This document shows positions 63,801 through 64,000 of a stretch of 64,000 nt of DNA, piece after piece. Position 1 is the first letter of the stretch. Each line of letters begins with the position of its first letter. Location: positions 1-64,000 of the forward strand of contig CAJNOL010001105.1 in assembly GCA_905250125.1 (NCBI GenBank), written 5' to 3'. The stretch comes from Rotaria sordida (Eukaryota; Rotifera; Eurotatoria; Philodinida; Philodinidae). The notes under the pieces are model-generated. The model saw only the letters and a program-made list of their open reading frames with translations, made no database searches and was not told where the DNA came from. The position numbers and the translations under genes are program-made.

Positions 63801-64000
63801 TTTTCTTCAAATTCTTGCCATTTTTTCGGTATAGTTTGAAGTTTTTTTCTAACATTATCAATTTTAGTTTGCATACGTGTCCAATAATTATTTAATTTAA
63901 TTGTACGTTGATCAATTTGTTCATTATCATATGTAACTAATGTTTGTTCTTGTTCTTTAGTACGAATATCATTAGCATATGTATGTAAATCTTTCATATG
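3080..64000 (-). CDS. Giant spectrin-repeat protein, nesprin/MSP-300-like (5' end outside window)
   Basis: One gene read from 64000 down to about 3080. I trace about 114 exons by GT..AG boundaries with frames that join; the coding sum is about 26 kb (roughly 8,700 residues). Nearly every exon encodes amphipathic three-helix repeats. Helix-A signatures include SLALWLTDLDVLL, YEQWLENIQ, CEQWLKQTRNL, HQWLKQQENSL and QPWIEQTEYYLN; helix-B signatures include RWTQLEQDL, RWNQLNQLI and RWMDIERRS. At 100-115 residues each, that is over 70 repeats, comparable to giant nesprins and far above spectrin, dystrophin or spectraplakins. Family knowledge: such proteins link actin at the N-terminus to nuclei or other organelles through a KASH anchor. 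Here the N-terminus is outside the window, and no KASH segment or EF-hand/GAS2 module is seen at the C-terminus. Spectrin-repeat identity is certain; nesprin assignment is inference (about 0.6). Exon groups are listed separately. Confidence 0.88.
3918..5006. repeat. Dispersed intronic repeat, family B copy 1
   Basis: It fills most of intron 3892-5057. Its left part (aatgtgaaacacaatgtag, then ttgctaatcacaggaag) matches copies starting near 15387 and 32841. An inner block, tctgtcaccgtctgtgatat, matches 15552 onward. Its right part (caccctccttttagatcgtg, then ttttacaaaa) matches the ends of those copies. No coding capacity recognised; open frames at 3989-4246 and 4092-4289 are overlapping shadows. 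Confidence 0.6.
5058..7009 (-). CDS. Giant gene exons: penultimate repeats and Ser/Arg-rich linker
   Basis: Exons: 6828-7009, 6614-6767, 6367-6546, 6152-6295, 5898-6095, 5745-5847, 5459-5682, 5261-5381, 5058-5207. Spectrin signatures are EQRWLSLKDL, NTRWEILIGT and SLALWLTDLDVLL. Between repeats, 5459-5847 encodes a non-helical, Ser/Pro/Arg-rich linker (SARSSPLHET, LASPTSSRSRSPQRY), the longest departure from spectrin text in this part. Repeats resume with WNRLQTSAHDKDEHLKENRL. Introns are 50-76 nt and all boundaries join in frame. Confidence 0.85.
7055..7332. mobile_element. Short foldback MITE next to a splice donor
   Basis: Two arms of about 130 bp are inverted copies. The left begins aaaggacactgccggattt; the right, read on the other strand, begins aaaaggactctgctggat. 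Both continue through aattgaaa, tatagag and gaaattgtattttcacc-like sequence. The outer end of the right arm starts only a few bases after the donor GTACGT of the exon ending at 7342. The termini match the larger element at 23381-24524, so this looks like an internally deleted relative. Confidence 0.7.
7342..8364 (-). CDS. Giant gene exons, spectrin repeats
   Basis: Exons: 8242-8364, 8117-8182, 8001-8053, 7572-7943, 7342-7504. Signatures: LLGRYNELDHAL, LIEWFEHFLNTE and LRSWMDTVETNLQ. The exon at 7342 joins in frame to the exon starting at 7009 only if the donor GTACGT is used, giving HQQSIV then AIEADIEKH; the alternative GTAAAA four bases on would shift frame. The 53-nt and 66-nt exons are among the smallest in the gene. 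Confidence 0.83.
8365..8840 (-). other. Intron of the giant gene, no element recognised
   Basis: 476 nt of A+T-rich sequence with poly-T/poly-A runs. I see no inverted repeat or similarity to other introns. The frame at 8383-8592 (+) is Lys/Asn-rich low complexity and not called. Confidence 0.5.
8841..10483 (-). CDS. Giant gene exons including a 1.1-kb fused exon
   Basis: Exons: 10160-10483 and 8841-9962. The first carries QQQWTTVEQRLQEI and NWRQFNSSYVHLLDRL, a normal repeat. The second is 1,122 nt (374 residues), three to four repeats without an intron (DFQQRLQQL, CQKWNDYIQAIEQNL, EQRWQIIMKTIL, LEKEWNDLQKSA). It is one of two very large exons here, against a typical size near 160 nt, and suggests loss of several introns. 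The intervening intron is 197 nt. Confidence 0.86.
10971..11816. mobile_element. Long foldback element, about 845 bp
   Basis: The left arm 10971-11200 is inverted relative to the right arm 11590-11816. Shared blocks, read in the left arm: attattatcaacgcc, tttgaataactttcgatagg, gatctgcggttttca, cagcaattggccaatca and gttcttgatgg. Inner arms also pair (11268-11325 with 11448-11520: ttgcgatcatctgaaaaacc against ggcttttccaggtgatcgca). Arms are diverged, so it is an old copy. It occupies the middle of intron 10484-11917. No transposase; the frame at 10902-11171 lies in an arm. Confidence 0.65.
11918..12725 (-). CDS. Giant gene exons, spectrin repeats
   Basis: Exons: 12558-12725, 12331-12480, 11918-12244. 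Signatures: INIDWIRIKSLI, RTLSDWVQEQTSDLEF and ILSDWQEYNRVLLQIEKI. Donor and acceptor pairs (gtaata, gtaaat, gtaaga; tag) join in phase. Introns are 77-86 nt. Confidence 0.85.
12726..14529 (-). other. 1.8-kb intron of the giant gene
   Basis: No coding sequence recognised. The interior 13000-13400 is richer in G+C than the flanks and may be an old insertion, but I could not define ends or a convincing inverted repeat. The frame at 13139-13333 has no family resemblance. Confidence 0.45.
14530..15334 (-). CDS. Giant gene exons, spectrin repeats
   Basis: Exons: 15168-15334, 14970-15114, 14772-14918, 14530-14709. Signatures: LRHRLVVIEPELLHL, RKWTSLK at a repeat end and LLKRYR. Introns are 51-62 nt. 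The first exon is entered through an acceptor ending ttttacag, less T-rich than its neighbours. Confidence 0.84.
15387..16983. repeat. Dispersed intronic repeat, family B copy 2, with GAGCAATAAT-rich interior
   Basis: It fills intron 15335-17009. Left similarity to copies 1 and 3: gttagcacaatccatgcggg, then gtagctgctattcctcatca. Inner block gtatctgtcacgatcagtg matches copy 1. Right end: acttcaacactcattttaga, then ttatgttttttacaaa. The middle (15885-16720) holds many copies of GAGCAATAAT-like words in both orientations and a hairpin at 16430-16479. No gene recognised in it. Confidence 0.6.
16430..16479. repeat. Hairpin with 18-20 bp arms
   Basis: The arm atatatcggagttgattt pairs with aaagtcaactccgacatata across a loop of about 10 nt. 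It sits in the centre of family B copy 2. Confidence 0.75.
17010..18124 (-). CDS. Giant gene exons, spectrin repeats
   Basis: Exons: 18029-18124, 17751-17960, 17547-17696, 17010-17483. Text includes DVDEQQRKHRTYQESL, an Arg/Glu-rich helix EERERRKRQREREWHLFMDE, QYQDELSQLKQHG and YLLRIWREYETRLDDI. The basic/acidic helix is unusually charged and could be a long continuous coiled coil. Introns are 50-68 nt. Confidence 0.85.
18125..18840 (-). other. Intron of the giant gene
   Basis: 716 nt, A+T-rich, with an (AT)n run at 18138-18156. No inverted repeat or dispersed-family match was found. The frames at 18019-18246 (+) and 18211-18408 (-) are not supported as genes; the former mostly reads the antisense of a real exon. 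Confidence 0.5.
18841..19833 (-). CDS. Giant gene exons, spectrin repeats
   Basis: Exons: 19471-19833, 19202-19413, 18841-18964. Signatures: YEQWLENIQRTYDTI, FLFEWLKQTHKYEPL and LKERFAETVIEL. Helix-A Trp-Leu occurs twice at the expected spacing. The intron between 18964 and 19202 is 237 nt, the others under 60. Confidence 0.86.
19900..20150. repeat. Short foldback element
   Basis: Arms of about 42 bp: gtgccattaaatctttcttc continuing gtgagttatgctcgttttac, paired with gtaaaatgagcataactcga continuing agagaaagacctaatggcat. The loop is about 150 nt. It lies in intron 19834-20736. The open frame at 19964-20251 spans loop and right arm and is probably incidental. The rest of the intron (20151-20736) holds nothing I recognise. 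Confidence 0.65.
20737..23360 (-). CDS. Giant gene exons, ten-exon run of spectrin repeats
   Basis: Exons: 23265-23360, 23114-23192, 22906-23053, 22715-22845, 22463-22645, 22253-22396, 21815-21960, 21587-21755, 21226-21525, 20737-21168. Signatures: IIRRWTQLEQDLIGEEE and CEQWLKQTRNLINEL. A non-canonical stretch, DADFKLAPFFDGYD, forms a turn-rich linker. Ser-rich helices around SSSDIDRQLKDMSSS lie in 22463-22645. The intron 21961-22252 (292 nt) contains a small hairpin (gctcgtcgg / ccgatgagc at 22027-22057). Confidence 0.84.
23381..24524. mobile_element. Long-TIR element, about 1.14 kb
   Basis: The left terminus (aaaggatcctattggataag, then tttatttgaaaagtcac and agcaactcgtgtcgtatcga) is inverted at the right (on the other strand: ggaaaagaccctgccggata, then catttgaaaagtcatgtat and aacaacgtgtgccacatcga). 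The TIRs are about 90 bp. The interior has no recognisable transposase; frames at 23573-23758 and 24396-24590 are short. It is related to 7055-7332. It sits in intron 23361-24733, with its left end 20 nt from the acceptor. Confidence 0.68.
24734..25260 (-). CDS. Giant gene exons, spectrin repeats
   Basis: Exons: 24934-25260 and 24734-24871. Signatures: TIFERLQQSEQGLNKL, AINDWFKRLIQEL and SIDQRLLRLDQAL. The 62-nt intron joins NDIQDSMT to QLDVSIDQ in phase 0. Confidence 0.86.
25261..26075 (-). other. Intron of the giant gene
   Basis: 815 nt. A segment near 25755 (tttgatctgaaattttgttc, then ataactagc) resembles the arms of the foldback at 50389-51016 and a segment near 39640, so an eroded relative is likely. 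No gene recognised. Confidence 0.45.
26076..26784 (-). CDS. Giant gene exons, spectrin repeats
   Basis: Exons: 26592-26784 and 26076-26527. Text: LLESTKDRTNEFDDL, NRLLDNLTQRLTLLDEANR, ERYEFDKQNEYVQNL and HLEKELESYLQIS. Helical periodicity is clear but the helix-A Trp is replaced by Tyr/Leu here, as in many internal nesprin repeats. The intron is 64 nt. Confidence 0.84.
27256..27978. mobile_element. Foldback element, about 720 bp, type C
   Basis: Outer ends: ctgcagcgtagtgatgtaac on the left and, reversed, cgctgaagtagcgatgtaac on the right. Inner arms: gtggtcacgtgaaaaatcga paired with ggatttttcacatgaccac, and ttgcatgaacaaagttctta paired with aagaactttattcatgcaa. It lies in intron 26785-28189. 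A related copy lies at 33420-33800. Confidence 0.72.
28190..29032 (-). CDS. Giant gene exons, spectrin repeats
   Basis: Exons: 28904-29032, 28652-28849, 28456-28576, 28190-28401. Signatures: LSEWIKNTEQQIKD, RLIVWYEDKQRLISP and LLRKLNSLEESIHD. The exon at 28190 ends GTATACAA|gtaaga next to the 1.4-kb intron. Confidence 0.86.
29161..29180. repeat. (GT)n(AT)n microsatellite
   Basis: Five GT units run into five AT units inside intron 29033-29578; a (CA)n tract follows at 29365-29381. The remainder of that 546-nt intron shows no element ends. Confidence 0.9.
29579..31287 (-). CDS. Giant gene exons, spectrin repeats
   Basis: Exons: 31157-31287, 30903-31079, 30702-30845, 30521-30643, 30015-30449, 29827-29945, 29579-29771. 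Signatures: INWLQDIMKHLSII, GHRLLDNYSQYTQL and IKQRLIHFEKLSIEHQ. Very Asn/Ile-rich helices reflect the A+T pressure. The join CATATACG|TTCTGTTGAA gives IRSVENQ. Confidence 0.84.
31288..32119 (-). other. Intron of the giant gene
   Basis: 832 nt; no element ends or coding sequence recognised. The frame at 31637-32008 (-) is Phe/Tyr/Ile-rich low complexity and not called. Confidence 0.45.
32120..32818 (-). CDS. Giant gene exons, spectrin repeats
   Basis: Exons: 32648-32818 and 32120-32578. Signatures: LTNWLELKQSTYANLL and YTLLKSIESLQNELK. The helix-A Trp-Leu is present in the upstream exon; the longer exon is rich in Asn/Gln and covers about 1.4 repeats. Confidence 0.86.
32841..33966. repeat. 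Dispersed intronic repeat, family B copy 3, containing a type C hairpin
   Basis: It fills intron 32819-33995. Left end: gcgaatgtgaaatacgctgt, then agctgctattgttaatcaca, matching copies 1 and 2. Right end: tatacttcaaccctcttttt, then aaatcatattacac. Inside, 33420-33800 resembles the foldback at 27256-27978 (tctccaaatgctaaatc, attctagaatgatttggttt) and folds on itself: ggtcatgttgaaagttgatt pairs with aatcaactttcaacgtgatc. Probably nested insertions. Confidence 0.6.
33996..35826 (-). CDS. Giant gene exons including the largest exon (1.24 kb)
   Basis: Exons: 35530-35826, 34225-35466, 33996-34148. The middle exon is 1,242 nt, 414 residues without an intron (DIQNELILLQDHIDYLL, LFQQIEQIQIELKELTKNF, LKDEIESILEKENET). 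Here the Trp positions are mostly lost and the sequence is a nearly continuous Leu/Ile/Asn/Gln heptad-like coiled coil. The upstream exon has KQQAWFEFKLRFDTTY. Confidence 0.87.
36139..36786. mobile_element. Foldback element A1, about 650 bp
   Basis: The extreme ends are caataggcgtgttcca and tggaacacgcctattg. Arms pair imperfectly along their length: ctggaacttaagggttttag with ctaaaacccttaagttccag, gcattttgtccaaa-type blocks, ttttttgttttgacagtcta with tagactgtcaaaacaaaaaa, and agtgaagggc with gcccttcact near the centre. The core gatagagcaaccaattgtcc, then acaaaatgaga and agctcgctacgatg, is shared with A2 and A3. It lies in intron 35827-36928. Confidence 0.78.
36929..39021 (-). CDS. Giant gene exons, spectrin repeats
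   Basis: Exons: 38875-39021, 38486-38816, 38271-38410, 38041-38199, 37818-37979, 37598-37762, 37365-37523, 37154-37300, 36929-37087. Most exons are 147-165 nt, an almost regular half-repeat module with introns of 60-76 nt. Signatures: QWIEIQQKFEHILTKI, YEIRWKDLCERLNKKL and HMFREFK. Confidence 0.86.
39022..40033 (-). other. 1.0-kb intron of the giant gene
   Basis: 39570-39725 (ttttgacctagctcaagg, gaaattttgctcatagat, atcctgaaagtttctgtcg) resembles the arms of the foldback at 50389-51016, so this holds a single-arm or eroded relative. No coding sequence recognised. Confidence 0.45.
40034..41219 (-). CDS. Giant gene exons, spectrin repeats
   Basis: Exons: 41055-41219, 40812-40967, 40319-40761, 40034-40259. 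Signatures: RREWERVQTKSHQIN, ITDWLTFIKESEQLSYEL and IDIWNNNTSLSIETIQ. The split codon CG|T gives NANFFRQTCLI across the 59-nt intron at 40260-40318. Confidence 0.86.
41268..41958. mobile_element. Foldback element A2, near-perfect 690-bp palindrome
   Basis: Left agggtgtaccaaaattataa and right (reversed) cagggtgcaccaaaattata are the ends. Arms of about 320 bp are almost identical and are separated by about 40 nt near 41600-41640. TA dinucleotides flank both ends, as for Tc1/mariner-type insertions. The palindrome creates matching 121-residue frames on both strands (41417-41782 + and 41444-41809 -). These are symmetry artefacts without known motifs. It lies in intron 41220-41977. Confidence 0.88.
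41978..42947 (-). CDS. Giant gene exons with a Ser/Thr/Asn-rich insertion
   Basis: Exons: 42399-42947, 42200-42340, 41978-42142. The first carries GVAELSALLSECDSLRDRL, then a low-complexity loop (HHSSISTTTSNSNNNNSLLL at about 42650-42720) interrupting the helices, then FNRLVQTLRSSKQTIESK. The others are ordinary half-repeats (KRLISQFDHLRRDL). The insertion is probably a flexible loop between helices. Confidence 0.85.
42948..44008 (-). other. 1.06-kb intron of the giant gene
   Basis: A+T-rich, with a (CA)n-like donor-side run. No inverted repeat or family match found by eye, and no gene recognised. Confidence 0.45.
44009..45855 (-). CDS. Giant gene exons, spectrin repeats
   Basis: Exons: 45704-45855, 45485-45637, 45257-45427, 44880-45176, 44651-44818, 44454-44576, 44211-44405, 44009-44155. 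Text: AGHHHADYDLRLHNLFETL, VQTKWRSLNNDIQSFE and LHLLSPSSSTDTTVIERA (a short Ser/Thr loop). The (AATT)n tract at 45654-45678 lies in an intron. Confidence 0.86.
45856..47169 (-). other. 1.3-kb intron with G+C-rich insert
   Basis: 46010-46140 and 46400-46520 are conspicuously richer in G+C than anything else nearby (gatagcggcggaggggatcg; gactcggattcgaattcgag). The second segment carries a tRNA B-box-like word in either orientation. A 73-residue Ser/Lys/Arg-rich frame (46116-46337, -) has more balanced codon use than the host gene but no recognised domain. An inserted retroelement fragment is plausible; not proven. Confidence 0.4.
47170..47934 (-). CDS. Giant gene exons, spectrin repeats
   Basis: Exons: 47797-47934, 47568-47735, 47170-47493. 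Signatures: MNDWLKLTDQQLNKYL, FNHLEQNSSLLQEKA and VDSFLSHCTTELMRSF. Introns are 61-74 nt. Confidence 0.86.
47935..48602 (-). other. Intron with a partial family B match
   Basis: 47950-47995 (gttgttagaacaattccatg, then agatttaaatgtgaagtac) resembles the left end of family B copy 2. The rest of the intron does not match clearly. No gene recognised. Confidence 0.45.
48603..49205 (-). CDS. Giant gene exons, spectrin repeats
   Basis: Exons: 49025-49205, 48855-48967, 48603-48792. Text: FSQQWKSLLSIIHTSFETY, ETFATTGFIHSTKKESIRT and CIDEINLFLDSLQIQ. The split codon CG|A joins IRTQIR to TLKLQL. Confidence 0.85.
49278..49958. mobile_element. Foldback element A3, about 680 bp, TA-flanked
   Basis: Ends: cagtggatctcaaaattatt on the left and, reversed, cagtgggtcccaaaattatt on the right, each next to TA. 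Long arms pair throughout, for example gttctaagcgtcacaaaaat with atttttgtgacgcttagaac at the centre (about 49574-49665). The core tatagagcagccaattctct, then acaaaatgaga and agctttctacgacc, is shared with A1 and A2. Mirror frames on both strands (49253-49504, 49732-49956) are artefacts of the symmetry. Confidence 0.87.
50389..51016. mobile_element. Foldback element with tRNA-like arm ends
   Basis: Outer arms: aggattcgaacccatgatca, then cagtcgttttaatgaaatgc and actgagagcaagg, pair with ctttgctctcagtaaaaat, then attgaaacgactataatt. Inner arms: cagatttgatagttctgaaa pairs with tttagaactatcaaatctg. The left arm, read on the minus strand, contains gggttcgaatcc, a perfect Pol III B box. Upstream sequence (gctctcagtacgc, actgtaact) only loosely recalls a tRNA, so no functional tRNA is called. 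It shares intron 49206-51186 with A3. Confidence 0.68.
51187..52384 (-). CDS. Giant gene exons, spectrin repeats
   Basis: Exons: 51935-52384, 51709-51873, 51187-51633. Signatures: NDWINEHHYKLNDL, YQARWSNYNIKQKQL and TFVSWLNETENQLTSF. The last is a textbook helix-A motif. Introns are 61-75 nt. Confidence 0.87.
52545..52820. repeat. GAGTAC-rich dispersed repeat, copy 1
   Basis: It contains repeated words such as ggagtacagtgg, gtggagtatagt and ggagtacatgaag. It shares with 60405-60745 the string taaatttttcttagttataa, then ctctgagactccgtactt. It lies in intron 52385-53526, whose remainder has nothing recognised. Confidence 0.6.
53527..55865 (-). CDS. Giant gene exons, spectrin repeats
   Basis: Exons: 55560-55865, 55340-55501, 55084-55248, 54377-55021, 53993-54312, 53762-53902, 53527-53697. 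Signatures: KPWYEMNWSTYFNL, QIHQWLKQQENSLQLL and SFHQWMTDAENRLEKH. The 645-nt exon covers about two repeats (ELEQYRHNIYQRLQNFDYQ). Confidence 0.87.
55866..56334 (-). other. Intron of the giant gene
   Basis: 469 nt; begins with a comparatively G+C-rich 60 nt after the acceptor-side exon (gcgagtgtgcagcagggtac). No repeat pairing or gene recognised. Confidence 0.45.
56335..56505 (-). CDS. Giant gene, single isolated exon
   Basis: One 171-nt exon between two long introns: LIQRRTQTQELNQLVEDF, then AHNNLLSRINTLSNNIRSA and GYTVHDIEDLM. In phase with both neighbours. Confidence 0.83.
56506..57317 (-). other. Intron of the giant gene
   Basis: 812 nt with no recognised element ends, inverted repeat or coding sequence. 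Confidence 0.45.
57318..58026 (-). CDS. Giant gene exons, spectrin repeats
   Basis: Exons: 57728-58026 and 57318-57648. Text: SSTWNQTLERLQQIEKQL, KSFHNRFESFERNVRDI and ILDRLMEESNTTITDSTTNR. An (ACAAAA)n tract sits in the 79-nt intron near 57653-57678. Confidence 0.86.
58027..58902 (-). other. Intron of the giant gene
   Basis: 876 nt, A+T-rich; no family match or inverted repeat recognised by eye. Confidence 0.45.
58903..59868 (-). CDS. Giant gene exons, spectrin repeats
   Basis: Exons: 59533-59868, 59138-59461, 58903-59070. Signatures: LQPWIEQTEYYLNKRF, STRWMDIERRSDELASIY, HRAWTTFDSELNSF and EKRWNQLNQLITDR. These are the clearest spectrin repeats in the window, with both Trp positions kept. 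Confidence 0.9.
59869..61305 (-). other. 1.4-kb intron of the giant gene
   Basis: It contains the GAGTAC repeat copy 2 and, at 60140-60240, several gtcac/gtgac words in both orientations (cagtcacagatac, catgaccgtgac), reminiscent of the inner block of family B. No gene; frames at 60578-60814 and 60601-60849 are complementary shadows. Confidence 0.5.
60405..60745. repeat. GAGTAC-rich dispersed repeat, copy 2
   Basis: It matches 52545-52820 through tctagatttttcttaattat, ctctgagcttcgtactccgt and ggatgtcgtttcc. It ends in a cluster of gagtac/ggagtac words (ggagtacgggagtacagagt). Confidence 0.6.
61306..62380 (-). CDS. Giant gene exons, spectrin repeats
   Basis: Exons: 61892-62380, 61688-61830, 61306-61620. 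Text: RYRQRLDLLLSRYKQL, LLELWERFDTNKRRYQQ, NDKWIQFNNELERLETLF and ETGQVLQTISSNNLLPYG. Introns are 61-67 nt. Confidence 0.87.
62381..63621 (-). other. 1.24-kb intron of the giant gene
   Basis: No element ends or inverted repeat identified; small frames at 62514-62750 and 63126-63338 lack domain signatures. Confidence 0.45.
63622..64000 (-). CDS. Giant gene exons at the window edge
   Basis: Exons: 63801 to beyond 64000, and 63622-63730. Signatures: LNNYWTRMQTKIDNVRK, TIPKKWQEFEEK and HLVETWMATIERSM, a helix C to helix A junction of consecutive repeats. The open frame runs off the right edge, so upstream exons continue outside. Confidence 0.87.

Noticed and set aside
3080-64000. Identification as spectraplakin (MACF/dystonin), spectrin or dystrophin
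   Set aside because: Too many repeats for spectrin or dystrophin, and the C-terminus lacks the EF-hand/GAS2 region of spectraplakins. The N-terminus is unseen, so this is not absolute.
1-64000. CRISPR arrays, rRNA, operons or other prokaryotic features
   Set aside because: None present; gene structure is spliceosomal throughout.

Overview
The window is animal nuclear DNA: strongly A+T-rich, dense in short spliceosomal introns (mostly 50-80 nt, GT..AG, acceptors ending in T-rich runs plus TAG/CAG), and almost entirely occupied by one enormous gene on the minus strand. Short introns, A/T-ending codons, a Thr-rich PAN/Apple-domain gene and many small palindromic transposon derivatives together suggest a small-genome invertebrate. 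A bdelloid rotifer is my best guess. This is an inference, since no marker gene is present.

Layout. At 239-939 (+) lies the 3' end of a Thr-rich PAN/Apple-domain gene, closed by a 7-nt last exon. About 2.1 kb of intergenic DNA (940-3079) follows, holding a TA-flanked Tc1/mariner-type MITE at 989-1541. From about 3080 to the right edge runs the 3' part of a giant spectrin-repeat gene (-). By hand I trace about 114 exons, about 26 kb of coding sequence and roughly 8,700 residues, nearly all three-helix spectrin-like repeats with the helix-A Trp motif (WL/WI/WF) and the helix-B Trp motif (RW/QW). The 5' end (start codon and any actin-binding domain) lies beyond 64000. More than 70 repeats with no EF-hand or GAS2 region at the C-terminus fits the nesprin/MSP-300 class better than spectrin, dystrophin or spectraplakin. 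No KASH membrane anchor is visible at the C-terminus.

The gene has two kinds of intron. Most are minimal. About 27 are 0.3-2 kb, and many of these contain long inverted-repeat (foldback) elements or members of dispersed repeat families: three foldbacks sharing a common core (36139-36786, 41268-41958, 49278-49958); further foldbacks at 7055-7332, 10971-11816, 19900-20150, 27256-27978 and 50389-51016; a long-TIR element at 23381-24524 that matches the 7055-7332 element; a dispersed family filling the introns at 3918-5006, 15387-16983 and 32841-33966; and a GAGTAC-rich family at 52545-52820 and 60405-60745. No transposase or other autonomous mobile-element gene is recognisable.

Nothing here looks like a prokaryotic system, CRISPR array or intact RNA gene. 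The strongest unexplained signal is the repeated colonisation of one gene's introns by related palindromic elements, each able in principle to form a long RNA hairpin in the pre-mRNA.
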